Of a DNA stretch of 64,000 nucleotides, positions 20,306 to 31,413 are shown piece by piece. Origin of the DNA: an uncultured Verrucomicrobiota bacterium (GTDB taxonomy: Bacteria; Verrucomicrobiota; Verrucomicrobiia; Opitutales; Seribacteraceae). The notes under the pieces are model-generated. The model was not told the origin of the DNA and searched no databases. It saw nothing but the letters and a program-made list of their open reading frames with translations. The position numbers were made by a program, and so were the translations under genes. How positions within the stretch are numbered: the first letter of the stretch is position 1; the number at the start of each line of letters is the position of its first letter. The stretch spans positions 1 through 64,000 of the forward strand of contig CACHJU010000004.1 in assembly GCA_902580225.1 (NCBI GenBank), in the 5' to 3' direction.

Positions 20306-23074
20306 TTAGTTATACATCGCCTTAAGAGGCGGTGAAAACTTGGTCAGATTGATTCCCTGCACTGCGGCTTCGTATTCCTCCATGGTGGGGATTCGTCCGA
20401 GGATTGCAGAAAGAACTACAACCGGGGTGGAGGCAAGCAGAGACTCTCCTTTTTTACGCTCGGAATCTTCCACCACCCGTCCTTGAAATAGACGGGTCGA
20501 AGTAGCCATGACCGTGTCTCCACGGGCTGCTTTTTCCTGATTGCCCATACACAGATTACATCCAGGGCGTTCAAGGTACATCATATTTTCGTACTCTTCG
20601 CGGGCGGTGTTTTTGGGGGCGTCATCATTAAAAACAAAGCCTGAATATTTTTGGAGCATATTCCAGTCACCCTCCTCTTTGAGTTCATCAATAATATTGT
20701 AGGTAGGGGCGGCAACCACGAGAGGAGCCTGAAATTCAACTTTTCCTTTTTCCTTTTCCAAATTCTTGAGCATTTGAGAAACAATTTTCAGGTCTCCCTT
20801 ATGCACCATGCAGGAGCCGACAAATCCGAGGTCCACTTTCTTGGTGCCCTGATAATATGATACTGTACGAATTGTATCATGAGTGTAGCGTTTGGACACA
20901 TCATCATTATTTACATCAGGATCTGCGATCATGGGCTCGTTAATTTTATCCAGATCGACCACAAATTCTTCAAAGTATTTCGCATTTTCATCCGGGGCAA
21001 GGGCCGGTTTCTCGCCGGATTGAATCTCAGTGATCCGTTTGTTGGCAATATCAATTAGGCCCTGTAGCACCTGTCCTTCATTATCCATTCCCTTGCTGAT
21101 CATTACCTGAATTCTGCTCTTCGCAATTTCAAGAGATTCAATCAGGGTATCATCCTGGGATATACAGATAGACGCCTTTGCTTTCATCTCGGCAGTCCAG
21201 TCCGTAAAGGTGAATGCCTGATCAGAGGGCAGGGTACCTATATGCACTTCGATAATTCTGCCCTGAAACACATTATCCCCAAATTCTTTTAACATTTGTG
21301 CCTGTGTAGCATGCACAACATCACGGAAATCCATATGGTCTTTAAGGTCTCCCTTAAAAGTCACCTTTACCGATTCGGGAATAGGCATGGTGGCTTCTCC
21401 GGTTGCCAAGGCGAGGGCAACGGTTCCGGAATCAGCTCCAAAAGCCACGCCCTTGGACATTCGAGTGTGGGAATCTCCACCGATAATGATCGACCAATCA
21501 TCAACGGTAAGATCATTGAGTACCTTGTGGATCACATCCGTCATCGCGTGATATTCGCCCTTGGGATCCCGTGCGGTAATCAGTCCGAAGTCATGCATGA
21601 AATTCATCAATTTGGGAATATTTCTCTGGGCTTTTTTGTCCCATACCGATGCGGTGTGACAACCCGACTGGTACGCACCGTCCACGGTGGGGGAAATAAT
21701 TGTGGCCGCCATCGCTTCCAGTTCCTGCGAGGTCATTAATCCGGTGGTGTCCTGGGAACCGACAATGTTCACTTTTACCCGCACATCCGAACCGGCGTGT
21801 AAAATGGATCCCTCCTTCACACCAACCATATTTTTATTAAAGATTTTTTCCACTGCGGTGAGTCCCTGACCGTCAATTGAAATTTCCCGGGCGGGTGCAA
21901 ATACAGGTTTCAGTTCCTGCCCTAGAATTTTGGCGGCAATACTCTGCAATTTTTTTCCAAATACGATCGCATAGGATCCACCTGCTTTAATGAATTCAAT
22001 CTTCTGGGGGGTGAGAGCAGCAGAAATGTCGGTGAGTTCTTGATCTCCCTCATATAACTTTTTATCTTTGGTATTGATGGTCAAAACCTTTCCGGTTTCT
22101 ACCGAGTATGTCTGCTCCAAAACCGGGTCTCCATTTCCATCGAGAATCGGGTTTCCTTCGGCATCCAGTTTTTTGATCCAATTATCTAAATCGATTCCAA
22201 TTCCCCCGGTCACACTCACCGTGGTTAGAAAGATCGGGGAAATTCCATTGGTTCCGGCAACAACTGGTGCAAAGTTCACAAATGGCACATATTTGCTTGC
22301 CTGCTTTCCGGTCCACAATGCCACATTGTTCACTCCGGACATGCGTGAAGAACCCACCCCCATGGTTCCCTTCTCTGCAATCAGCATGACTCTTTTCCCG
22401 GGATGTTTTTCCTTAAGTGCGGTAATTTCTTCCTGAGCCTCCGCGGAGATCAGACATTTTCCATGAAGTTCGCGATCGGAACGGGAATGAGCCTGTTTTC
22501 CAGGGGAAAGTAAATCCGTTGAAATATCTCCCTCTCCGGCAATGTAAGTCACAACCTCAATTTCCTCTTCCACCTCGGGAAGATTGGTGAAGAATTCCGC
22601 GTTGGCATAACTCTCTAGAACACTCTTTGCAACTGGATTCCCTGCATTGTACGCTTCCTCAAGACGATCGGTATCCGCTTCATACAGGAAGACTTGAGTT
22701 TTTAAAACTTCCGCAGCATGTCCGGCAATGGATGCATCCTCACTCAATGCCAAATCGAGCAGAACTCTTACCGATGGCCCGCCCTTCATATGAGATAATA
22801 ATTCAAAGGCAAAAGTCGGGGTAATTTCCTCCACCATGGATTCGCCCAGAATAATCTCTTTTAGAAAAGTAGCCTTTTCTCCCGCCGCACTAGTGGTTCC
22901 CGGCAGTGTGTTATAGATAAAAAAGTCGAGCGATTCCTTCCTGTGCTCGTTACCGGAGTCCTTAATTTGGGAGATTATTTCCGCAATTAACTCACTCCCG
23001 TCTATTGGCTTCGGACTTAAGCCCTGAGTTTTTCTTGCTTCAATTTCTTGAATATATTCTTGGTAGTTATTCAT
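20306..23074 (-). CDS. acnB: Bifunctional aconitate hydratase 2/2-methylisocitrate dehydratase
   Basis: 922 aa; GGDSHTRMSKGVAFGADSGTVALALATGEATMPIPESVKV; RPGCNLCMGNQ. Confidence 0.96.
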   Translation of the reverse strand: MNNYQEYIQEIEARKTQGLSPKPIDGSELIAEIISQIKDSGNEHRKESLDFFIYNTLPGTTSAAGEKATFLKEIILGESMVEEITPTFAFELLSHMKGGPSVRVLLDLALSEDASIAGHAAEVLKTQVFLYEADTDRLEEAYNAGNPVAKSVLESYANAEFFTNLPEVEEEIEVVTYIAGEGDISTDLLSPGKQAHSRSDRELHGKCLISAEAQEEITALKEKHPGKRVMLIAEKGTMGVGSSRMSGVNNVALWTGKQASKYVPFVNFAPVVAGTNGISPIFLTTVSVTGGIGIDLDNWIKKLDAEGNPILDGNGDPVLEQTYSVETGKVLTINTKDKKLYEGDQELTDISAALTPQKIEFIKAGGSYAIVFGKKLQSIAAKILGQELKPVFAPAREISIDGQGLTAVEKIFNKNMVGVKEGSILHAGSDVRVKVNIVGSQDTTGLMTSQELEAMAATIISPTVDGAYQSGCHTASVWDKKAQRNIPKLMNFMHDFGLITARDPKGEYHAMTDVIHKVLNDLTVDDWSIIIGGDSHTRMSKGVAFGADSGTVALALATGEATMPIPESVKVTFKGDLKDHMDFRDVVHATQAQMLKEFGDNVFQGRIIEVHIGTLPSDQAFTFTDWTAEMKAKASICISQDDTLIESLEIAKSRIQVMISKGMDNEGQVLQGLIDIANKRITEIQSGEKPALAPDENAKYFEEFVVDLDKINEPMIADPDVNNDDVSKRYTHDTIRTVSYYQGTKKVDLGFVGSCMVHKGDLKIVSQMLKNLEKEKGKVEFQAPLVVAAPTYNIIDELKEEGDWNMLQKYSGFVFNDDAPKNTAREEYENMMYLERPGCNLCMGNQEKAARGDTVMATSTRLFQGRVVEDSERKKGESLLASTPVVVLSAILGRIPTMEEYEAAVQGINLTKFSPPLKAMYN

Positions 23075-23265
23075 GGGTAGGAATTTAAAATAAATTCATA
23101 AAGCATGATTCTTTCAAGAAGAATTTAAATAAACAGTGCTCAAATCTCAAAATTTCCTTGAAAAAAAATGGGAAAAACGAACCAGAAAAAATACTTTAAC
23201 AATTCACATCTTGAAGGATGACTTTTGCGATTTACTGAAATTGTAATTTAGTAAATGATGTTTAC

Positions 23266-23625
23266 ATGACTATTACTATGCCAGTTGCCTTAGAAATCCT
23301 TTCCATCCTTGTGTTCGGTTCCATTATTTTTGTTTGGGGTATTCGTTACAACAATATTAAAGATGAATTTAAACATTTTAACTTGCCTAACTGGTTACGC
23401 GATCTGGTTGGTATATTCAAATTTTCCTTCGCGATCATGTTGTTTAACGATAACCTAGAAATTGTGCGTCTCGGTGCCTTGGGAATTGCAGTCCTCATGC
23501 TTGCCGCTCTCATTACCCATGTTCGTTTGAAAAGTGAAGTGCCCCGCATGCTACCCTCCTTTTCCTTACTCTGTGCTTGCTTGGTCATTGCCTATATGAG
23601 CACGGAAATGTTACTCCCGGCTTAG
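23266..23625 (+). CDS. DoxX-like membrane protein
   Basis: 119 aa, four hydrophobic segments, paired with the next ORF. Confidence 0.55.
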   Translation: MTITMPVALEILSILVFGSIIFVWGIRYNNIKDEFKHFNLPNWLRDLVGIFKFSFAIMLFNDNLEIVRLGALGIAVLMLAALITHVRLKSEVPRMLPSFSLLCACLVIAYMSTEMLLPA

Positions 23626-23630
23626 TTCTG

Positions 23631-23993
23631 ATGCCAACCTTGCAAGTTTCGCTGCAGGTCTTGCTTTTTTTAATCTTCGGTCTCGGCGGAGCTTACAGAT
23701 TGCTCAAACCCATTGATGTGCTAGCCAAACGTATGCTCTGGGTGAACTATTTTAAACCTATCACTGTCCGCTCGATTGCGGTCATTGAAGTAATCTGTGG
23801 AACCGGAATGATTCTCGCACTCCTTCTTACCGATTCAACCATTCCTTTCCTTTTATTTTCCGGACTCCTGCTCATGCTCACCATGGTTGGGGCTGCAATT
23901 ACACATTTTATTATTGGTGATTACAAACAAATCATTGGCAATCTTCTGCTCCTCGGAATTCTGTACCAAGTCACCTTCCCCATCTGGGTTTAA
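23631..23993 (+). CDS. DoxX-like membrane protein
   Basis: Four TM segments; ATG 23631 preferred over the overlapping 23577 start. Confidence 0.6.
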   Translation: MPTLQVSLQVLLFLIFGLGGAYRLLKPIDVLAKRMLWVNYFKPITVRSIAVIEVICGTGMILALLLTDSTIPFLLFSGLLLMLTMVGAAITHFIIGDYKQIIGNLLLLGILYQVTFPIWV

Positions 23994-24174
23994 TTCGGTT
24001 TTTTATTTTATCTTAAACCGCTTCACGCTTCCCAAAATTTTAAGATTTAATCAGACAGGTTGATTTTGATGTTTTTCTCTTCAGAGAGGAAATGTAAATA
24101 GTAAAACATCTGACATAATAATAATATACATAATATTTTTTAATTCTCTCGATTTTTCTAAATCAATCATTTTA

Positions 24175-25260
24175 TTGGTGCGTATGATTACTTGTTTTAC
24201 ATTCCTGAGGGTTAATATTTGTTTTCTTGCGGTAATCCTTTCTTTTCCCTTGGCTCTCTTGGGTAACCAATGGACCACAACCGTTACCACCGAGGAGGGA
24301 GTTGTTAATTTTGGCGGTCCTTTACTTGATGAGGAAAAGCCATTAGTGGGCAAATGGAAGGGTGAGAATGAGGAAGGTGACGAGTGGGAGATTTTCCGTC
24401 GCCCTAACCATATTTATACCATTATGATTAGCTGGATGGAAGACGGGAACAAGGAAATTTTTCGAGGACACGGACTTTGGTCGGTCCGCAATAATCAATT
24501 TGCCTATGTCGACATTCTAGACCGCGATTTAGAGACAGACGAAGGATGGCCCGTCGAAGTTAAATATCGTATTCCCAATGAGGAAATCATGGTAGTCATT
24601 GAAAAACTTAAATCTGCCACTGATGAAAAAGTGATAACAAGCACGGAAGATTTTGGGGACTGTGTGGAAACCAAGGTGGATAAATTTGATCAGTCATGGA
24701 TGACCATATTTCATACTCCGGATCCCCTGAGTGAAGCTCTTTTATTCGACCAGATCCAACTTGCACGCATTCAAGATCTAAAAGGAATTGTAGACTTTTT
24801 TACCAACCCGGCTTTTGCGGTGGGCAGCAAATTGGCGGGTAAATGGGAAACGACTGATAACGACCCTGAATCCGAGGTGGATTGGAAATCTGAACTTTTT
24901 CGCCGTGCAGATGGGACGAACTCCAATGTCTACCTTGAGGAGGGGGACGAAAGTGAACCGGTCATGACTCATGGTATGTGGGGTATCCGTAACGGTAAAT
25001 TCTACGGGGTGGAACTTATTTCTGAGAACGAAGTATTTCCTTTTGAAGAAACCTTTTTATTCTCAGAGAAAATTGTCCAATCAACCCCGAAAAAATTTGT
25101 TACCCAGTGGGTGGACACGGAGCGAAAAGTACTGATGATTTTACCTATGGTCGTTACCGTGACCGATCAACGGATCAAGGAATTTGAATCCGATATCTTG
25201 AACAAAGAATTCAAGGAAAATAAATACGGTCTGGAGTACATCCGCAAAAAAATTAAGTAA
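24175..25260 (+). CDS. Secreted protein with two tandem lipocalin-like repeats
   Basis: LVGKWKGENEEGDEWEIFRRPN...GHGLWSVRNNQFAYVDI repeated as LAGKWETTDNDPESEVDWKSELFRRADG...THGMWGIRNGKFYGVEL. Confidence 0.55.
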   Translation: MVRMITCFTFLRVNICFLAVILSFPLALLGNQWTTTVTTEEGVVNFGGPLLDEEKPLVGKWKGENEEGDEWEIFRRPNHIYTIMISWMEDGNKEIFRGHGLWSVRNNQFAYVDILDRDLETDEGWPVEVKYRIPNEEIMVVIEKLKSATDEKVITSTEDFGDCVETKVDKFDQSWMTIFHTPDPLSEALLFDQIQLARIQDLKGIVDFFTNPAFAVGSKLAGKWETTDNDPESEVDWKSELFRRADGTNSNVYLEEGDESEPVMTHGMWGIRNGKFYGVELISENEVFPFEETFLFSEKIVQSTPKKFVTQWVDTERKVLMILPMVVTVTDQRIKEFESDILNKEFKENKYGLEYIRKKIK

Positions 25261-25366
25261 GTTCAATTCGACATTTATGCTCTGAAGGTAGGGTTATCTA
25301 TGATTGTTATGTTTTTTTGGTTTAATGCCTCATTAAACTTTACTAAATTGATTACCATTCTTTCGA

Positions 25367-27154
25367 TCATTTCGTGCCAAGGAACGCACGCCAACCACCA
25401 TGATTGGTGATTTCCTTGCAGTTTTTAACCCCAGTTAAGTCGCAGCAGAAACCGTATTCCATATCTCCGTTATTCAATTGGACTTGGGAAATACCTAGCG
25501 GATAACTAATTTTCAGCATGAAGGCCCCGAAGTTTTTCAATGGGATTCTCCAGAGCTCTCCCGGGAGGGACTCAGTTTTCTCTGAGCATCGAACCAATCC
25601 CGGACGTACTGGAAGCGACTCTGTCGGAGATAGAACAAACATTCGGTAATGGGGAGCGGTTTCTACTTTTCGAAGAAATTCCGCTCCCAGTTCTGTGAGT
25701 TGTCCGTTGAGGGATAATCCGGACATATGGGAACCGCAGACAAAAAGATTGATACTTTCCTTAAAGCCCGGTTGGTCAATAGAATCGGGTTCAAATTCAA
25801 GTTCCAGGCCCGCTCCAGTTTGAGCGTTTCGATGGATTTCACCGGCCCATCGAAGGACTTCTCGGTCGTGATAAGCGGGGGCAAAAAGAGTTAGGCCTGC
25901 CGGCAGTCCGTCTTCCCGGATTGCAGTGGGCACGGCACATCCGCAGAGATCAAGCAAATTCATGAAATTAGTGTACCGACCCAGTTTAGAGTTTAATTCT
26001 ATTGGATCTTTGGAGATTTCCTCGCGGGTAAAGATTGATCCGGTTGTGGGTAGGGCAAGAAAATCAAAACTCGCCCAAACTTTTTCCGCCTCCCTGCATA
26101 AACCAGCCAGTTTGTACTGAGCCCGAAACGCGTCCCGTGCCGAGGGCTTATTTCCCCCACTAATAATTCTCAGGGTCTCGGGAAGGAATGACTGAGGGGA
26201 CTCTGTGATCAGGGGACTGGTGGCGAGATACCTCTCCGCAACCCACGGACCGTCGTACAGCAATTCGGCAGCTTGGAGAAATGGACTCAGGTCGGCGGGA
26301 TTGGGATCGAGCCCGGATTCGGCGAGTACTCGGATACTTTTTTTATAGGCTTTTTGAGCGTTTGAATCACCAAAGAAATCGAGCTGATCTGGTTGTAAAA
26401 GAGCCACTTTTGGAGAGCCGTTAAGACAGGATGAAATCAGGTCTGCTCCTCCTCTGGAATAGGGATCGAGGGGATCCCATTCCTCCAAAACTGACAGCAC
26501 ATCCAAAATATCCGTAACTTGTAGACCAAAGACGGATACACAATCCAGACTTTGACAGGCGGGGACGATTCCGCGATTACTCAGTTTCCCCCGGGTCGGC
26601 TTGTAGCCAAGCAGATTGTTAAAGGAGGCCGGAACCCGACCGGACCCTGCAGTGTCGGTGCCAAGTGAGAAAGACACCAAACCCTTTGCGAGGGCTACAG
26701 CGGACCCGGAACTTGATCCACCAGGAATGAACCGGGAGTCAAATGCATTGCCGGGCACCCCGTATGGACTTCGGGTTCCGACAAGCCCGGTGGCAAACTG
26801 GTCCATGTTTGTCTTGCCGATCAGGATGGCACCGGCAGAAAGTAAAAGCTCGACCACTCGGGCATGAGTTTTTGTATGGTAGGTAAAATCCGGGCATCCG
26901 GCGGAGGTGGGGCAGCCGGCAACATCCATATTGTCCTTTACGGCAAAGGGAATTCCGTAAAGCGGCAGTTCTAGAGTCGACTTGGTTTCCAGTTCAGCCG
27001 CCCGAGCAAGGAGGGATTCCTTCGCTATTCGATGGATCCAGATCGCCGGATCTCCGCTCTCCAGCTTGGGCCAAAGCTTTTCGATCAGGATGGTCGGCGT
27101 CAGTTCGTTTCTTTGATACTGCTTCCTTAGTGTACTTAGAGTGATTGCAGGCAT
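25367..27154 (-). CDS. atzF: Allophanate hydrolase
   Basis: Amidase signature GIPFAVKDNMDVAG, GGSSSGSAVALA, GTDTAGSGRVPA plus C-terminal allophanate-hydrolase domain. Confidence 0.93.
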   Translation of the reverse strand: MPAITLSTLRKQYQRNELTPTILIEKLWPKLESGDPAIWIHRIAKESLLARAAELETKSTLELPLYGIPFAVKDNMDVAGCPTSAGCPDFTYHTKTHARVVELLLSAGAILIGKTNMDQFATGLVGTRSPYGVPGNAFDSRFIPGGSSSGSAVALAKGLVSFSLGTDTAGSGRVPASFNNLLGYKPTRGKLSNRGIVPACQSLDCVSVFGLQVTDILDVLSVLEEWDPLDPYSRGGADLISSCLNGSPKVALLQPDQLDFFGDSNAQKAYKKSIRVLAESGLDPNPADLSPFLQAAELLYDGPWVAERYLATSPLITESPQSFLPETLRIISGGNKPSARDAFRAQYKLAGLCREAEKVWASFDFLALPTTGSIFTREEISKDPIELNSKLGRYTNFMNLLDLCGCAVPTAIREDGLPAGLTLFAPAYHDREVLRWAGEIHRNAQTGAGLELEFEPDSIDQPGFKESINLFVCGSHMSGLSLNGQLTELGAEFLRKVETAPHYRMFVLSPTESLPVRPGLVRCSEKTESLPGELWRIPLKNFGAFMLKISYPLGISQVQLNNGDMEYGFCCDLTGVKNCKEITNHGGWRAFLGTK

Positions 27155-30100
27155 CAGGAATCTTTCTCCTTTTCTGTCTTCAGGAAGAGTAAAAATTCCC
27201 CGGTTTTGACCAGGTCTCCTTCGGTTATCAAAATGGAGTGAACTGATCCATTGGCGGGAGATTCGATAAAGATTTCCATTTTCATCGATTCAATGACCGC
27301 CAGATTTTGGCCAGCCACGACCTCTTCGCCCAATTGGACCAACCATTTCCAAAGATTTCCGGTCACCTGGCTTTCCACCCCTTGGGTTCCGATAGGAATC
27401 ACTTGTTCGGATTCTAATTCCGGTTCTGGGGGAATATCGGAAAAATCACTTTCTTCATCCTGCCATCTTGATCGTTCCTCTTCAAAAGCTTTCTGCTGGA
27501 CAGATTTGAACCTTGAGATGTCTTCTTGATTATCCAATAAAAAGTCTTCGTATTGCCTAAGGTCAAAATTCGTTTCTTCCATCCGAAGCGAGTATCTTCC
27601 CAATGGGAAGTCGTGTCGAATCTCCTCCAGTTCTTGAGCCGAGACCGGGTAAAACCGGATTTGATCAAAGAAACGGAGGAGCCATGGTTTTCCCCCCGGA
27701 AAAGTTCCCCCTTGATTATAACGGTTCCACATCTGGATGGTCCGACCCATCAACTGGTATCCCCCAGGACCCTCCATTCCGTAGATACAGAGGTAAGCAC
27801 CGCCAATTCCTACCGCATTCTCAGGAGTCCAGGTTCGGGCTGGATTGTACTTGGTAGTCACGAGGCGGTGACGGGGGTCCAGTGGAGTTGCGACCGGGGC
27901 TCCGAGGTAAACATCGCCCAGTCCGAGCACTAGATAACTTGCTTCGTAAGCAATTTGACGGACTTTTTCAATACCTGACAATCCATTAATCCTTCGTATA
28001 AATTCAATGTTGTCCGGACACCAAGGTGCGTCCGGACGAACTGATTTCTGATATTTTTGCACCGCTTCTTGGGTGGAGGGATCATTCCAGGAAAGCGGCA
28101 GCCAAAGAATCCTCGAAGGGACTGAGGTTTGGTTTTCCTGTTCGAGCATACTGGTGTTGGAAGTGATCCATTCGATCACCTGATTGCGGGTGCATGAGCG
28201 TGGATCGAAGTGAACCTGTAAGGAACGAATTCCTGGAGTCAGGTCGAGAATGCCCTGTATTTTGCTTTGTACAAGAAGTTGGTAAAAGAGATGAACCTTA
28301 AACCTTACCCGCAAGTCAAGTGCCGGTTCTCCGAATTCAATCAGTAAATTCTGGTCACCCGATTGACGAACGGTCCATCCGTCCACTCCACTTTGTCCGG
28401 ATTCAAGCACACTTTTCATATCGTCGGGTGTTCGGGCGGGAATCGAGAAGAGTGTTTCGGGTTCGTGGTTCTGGGTAAGGAGATTTTCCTGCCGGTTGAG
28501 CAGACCGATTGATTCCGGGTGGGAAACCAGCCGGAACTGGACCCGGTCACCGGGGCGGAGCTGGCCGAGTTTCCAAAGGTCGGCGGTGATCACGTTGGCC
28601 GGACAGGCAAATCCTCCGAGACTCGGTCCGTCCGGACCGAGGATCACCGGCATATCCCCGGTGAAGTCGACCGCACCCACCGCATAAGGGTTATCGTGCA
28701 GGTTAGAAGGATGAAGCCCAGCTTCTCCCCCGTCAGGTCGAGACCATTGCGGTTGGGGTCCGAGTAACCGCACACCGGTTCGATCTGAGTTATAGTGTAC
28801 TTCCCATTCCTCTGCGAAGAAAGTTTTCATATACTCCTGGGTTAGGAAATCCGGTGCAGCATGGGGTCCATAAAGGGTGTGAAGTGTCCAACGGTCAGAA
28901 ATATTCGGAATTTCATCAGGCCTTAGCAACTGGGATAAAGAATTAGTTTCACATTTCCCCAACCTGAGAATGTCACCGGTTTGTAATGCCCGTCCGCAAT
29001 GTCCGCCGAATTTGCCAAGTGTGAAAGTGGACTGACTCCCGAGATAATCGGGAATTTCCAGCCCGCCGGACACTGACAGGTAGTATCTCATTCCGTGAGG
29101 CCGGACTTGTCCAAGATCGAGTAGATCTCCGGGGGATACCTCATGGGCCTGCCAAAAATCAAGTGGCTTGTCATTGAGAAAGACCTCCGCCGATGCTCCG
29201 CAAATTGCGATCACACAGGATTGATTGAACTGTAGCTTTGGTCCGAGAGTGGTGATTTCGAGCCCGGCCGCTCGTTCATGATTTCCCACAATCCGGTTAC
29301 CCAGCCGGAAAGACAGGCTGTCCATCGGTCCGGAAGGGGGTATGCCCACATCCCAATACCCGATCCTTCCCGGGTGATCCTGAACTGTGGTCTGCGTGCC
29401 CGGTCGGAGAACCTCAATCGATTGGGGAGTGAAGGAAAATTTTTGCAGGCTTCGGGTGTGAACCGGTTGGGTCTGGGACCAGTGTTTACTCACCCATTCA
29501 CTCAGGTATTCCAGGTTAGTTTGAATTCCATGGATTTCGGTTTGGGAAAGAGCCTCTTGAAGTTTTTGTATGGCTTCTTTCCGGTCTTTTCCATGAACGA
29601 GGATCTTGGCGAGTAGAGGATCGTAAAACGGAGTGATCTCCGTTCCGCCTTCTATCCATCCGTCCCAGCGGATCTGTTCGGGTAATTTTACATGGGAGAT
29701 CAATCCACTGCATGGTTCGAAATTTCGGGCAGGATTTTCCGCATAGACCCGTGCCTGAACCGCATGGCCTTGAACAGGATTTAGCACATCCCCGAACATT
29801 CCGGTATCTCCCTGTGCCAATCGGATCATCCATTCGACCAGATCGATCCCATGGACAAGCTCGGTGACACCGTGCTCCACCTGTAGTCGGGTATTGACTT
29901 CAAGAAAGAAGAAAGAATCTGATTCCTCATCATAAAGAAACTCAACCGTGCCAGCGGAACGGTAGCGGACACTCATGGCAAGATTCCGAGCGGATTCTTG
30001 AAGTGATTTCAAGGTTTCGGGATTCACGCCAATCGGAGGGGTTTCCTCAAGCACTTTTTGATTGCGACGCTGGGCGGAACAATCCCGCACTCCGAGGGAA

Positions 30101-30771
30101 AGGGCTCGTCCCTCTCCGTTCCCAAAGACCTGGACTTCGAGGTGCCGGGCTCGGGAAAAAAACTTTTCCAGAAATATTCCTGCATTTCCAAAATTAGATT
30201 CGGCGAGTCGGCGGACCTTTTCGAAATTACGGTTAAGTTCTTCTGAATTTGCACACAGAGCCATTCCAATTCCCCCGCCACCGGCGGTGCCCTTGAGCAT
30301 CACGGGATAGCCAATCGTTTCCGCCTCCCGCTGAGCGGTCACGGGATCGTTGAGCAAGTCCGAACCCGGAGCCAGTGGAACTTTGGCATCCGAGGCAAGA
30401 GCCCGGGCCCGGTGTTTTAATCCGAATTCAAGTATCTGTCTGGATGTAGGTCCGATGAAAACGAGTCCATTCCGTTCACAGGACTCAGCGAAGTCAGCAT
30501 CCTCGCTTAGTAGACCGTAACCGGGATGAATTGCGTCCGCACCGTGCGTCCGGGCGACTTGTAAAATTTTATCGGTGTTAAGATAGCTTTGATCTACCGG
30601 GGAGGGGCCAATGCATTCGGCCCGGTCTGCCATCTGGACATGGGGTGCACCACGGTCGGCCTCCGAAAAAACCGCAACTATTTCCAAGCCCATTTTTTGG
30701 GCCGTCTTTATAATTCGGACTGCGATTTCACCCCGATTGGCCACAAGGATCCGTTCAATCGGATTCATCAT
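27154..30771 (-). CDS. Urea/guanidine carboxylase (biotin-dependent)
   Basis: 1205 aa; biotin carboxylase MNPIERILVANRGEIAVRI, KipA/KipI-like central domains, biotinyl site VIESMKMEI. Confidence 0.93.
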   Translation of the reverse strand: MMNPIERILVANRGEIAVRIIKTAQKMGLEIVAVFSEADRGAPHVQMADRAECIGPSPVDQSYLNTDKILQVARTHGADAIHPGYGLLSEDADFAESCERNGLVFIGPTSRQILEFGLKHRARALASDAKVPLAPGSDLLNDPVTAQREAETIGYPVMLKGTAGGGGIGMALCANSEELNRNFEKVRRLAESNFGNAGIFLEKFFSRARHLEVQVFGNGEGRALSLGVRDCSAQRRNQKVLEETPPIGVNPETLKSLQESARNLAMSVRYRSAGTVEFLYDEESDSFFFLEVNTRLQVEHGVTELVHGIDLVEWMIRLAQGDTGMFGDVLNPVQGHAVQARVYAENPARNFEPCSGLISHVKLPEQIRWDGWIEGGTEITPFYDPLLAKILVHGKDRKEAIQKLQEALSQTEIHGIQTNLEYLSEWVSKHWSQTQPVHTRSLQKFSFTPQSIEVLRPGTQTTVQDHPGRIGYWDVGIPPSGPMDSLSFRLGNRIVGNHERAAGLEITTLGPKLQFNQSCVIAICGASAEVFLNDKPLDFWQAHEVSPGDLLDLGQVRPHGMRYYLSVSGGLEIPDYLGSQSTFTLGKFGGHCGRALQTGDILRLGKCETNSLSQLLRPDEIPNISDRWTLHTLYGPHAAPDFLTQEYMKTFFAEEWEVHYNSDRTGVRLLGPQPQWSRPDGGEAGLHPSNLHDNPYAVGAVDFTGDMPVILGPDGPSLGGFACPANVITADLWKLGQLRPGDRVQFRLVSHPESIGLLNRQENLLTQNHEPETLFSIPARTPDDMKSVLESGQSGVDGWTVRQSGDQNLLIEFGEPALDLRVRFKVHLFYQLLVQSKIQGILDLTPGIRSLQVHFDPRSCTRNQVIEWITSNTSMLEQENQTSVPSRILWLPLSWNDPSTQEAVQKYQKSVRPDAPWCPDNIEFIRRINGLSGIEKVRQIAYEASYLVLGLGDVYLGAPVATPLDPRHRLVTTKYNPARTWTPENAVGIGGAYLCIYGMEGPGGYQLMGRTIQMWNRYNQGGTFPGGKPWLLRFFDQIRFYPVSAQELEEIRHDFPLGRYSLRMEETNFDLRQYEDFLLDNQEDISRFKSVQQKAFEEERSRWQDEESDFSDIPPEPELESEQVIPIGTQGVESQVTGNLWKWLVQLGEEVVAGQNLAVIESMKMEIFIESPANGSVHSILITEGDLVKTGEFLLFLKTEKEKDS

Positions 30772-30772
30772 A

Positions 30773-31411
30773 TTACCAGATGAACACCTGAACGGGGGTG
30801 GGATTGTAGGCGTTGCAAGGATTGTTAATTTGTGGGCAATTGGAAATCAGGCAAAGTACACTGGTTTCGGCCCGCAATTCCACATAGCGTCCGGGGGCTG
30901 AGATTCCGTCTTCGAAAGACAGCCTGCCTTCGGGAGTGACTGGTACATTCATGAAGAAATTAATGTTGCAGGTAATGTCCCGCTTTTCCAGATCCGAGCT
31001 CCAGTCCTGAAGTCCGCGGAGAAAACTGTCCCGGCAGGCATGGAGGTGTTCCTTATCGAGGGAATAGCGCATTGTATTGCTCTCCCTTGAACAGGCTCCC
31101 CCGAGAGTGTCGTGCCGGCCGCAGGTATCCGAAGTAACGGTGAGCAGGTGGGTCCGCCGGTTGGACATCAGTTTGGATCCCGTGGTGAGGTAAAGTTTTC
31201 CCTGTTCCTGAATGGTGTCGCTCGCACTGTAACGGTCCGCCGTATCGTTTGCATTGTAAAAAAGGGTGTCCACTGCCTGATTTCCCTCGAGGTCAAGGAT
31301 TCTCAGGGTCTGTCCTTTCTCTACTTTTCGCATCCAGTGATCGCCAGCGGGAATCACTCTGGTGTGTACCGCGTCTTCGGGAATCAGCTCACTTTCAATC
31401 AGTTCGTTCAT
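30773..31411 (-). CDS. DUF1989 urea carboxylase-associated protein (candidate carboxyguanidine deiminase subunit)
   Basis: [29 protein letters not shown]-term [14 protein letters not shown]; adjacent to carboxylase. Confidence 0.88.
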   Translation of the reverse strand: MNELIESELIPEDAVHTRVIPAGDHWMRKVEKGQTLRILDLEGNQAVDTLFYNANDTADRYSASDTIQEQGKLYLTTGSKLMSNRRTHLLTVTSDTCGRHDTLGGACSRESNTMRYSLDKEHLHACRDSFLRGLQDWSSDLEKRDITCNINFFMNVPVTPEGRLSFEDGISAPGRYVELRAETSVLCLISNCPQINNPCNAYNPTPVQVFIW

Positions 31412-31413
31412 GG

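Noticed and set aside
22283-22300. TGGCACATATTTGC resembling a sigma-54 promoter
   Set aside because: Spacer is one nt too short and it lies within acnB coding sequence.
27251-30901. Many + strand ORFs (60-126 aa) across the carboxylase gene
   Set aside because: Antisense artefacts of a long, higher-GC, well-conserved coding gene.
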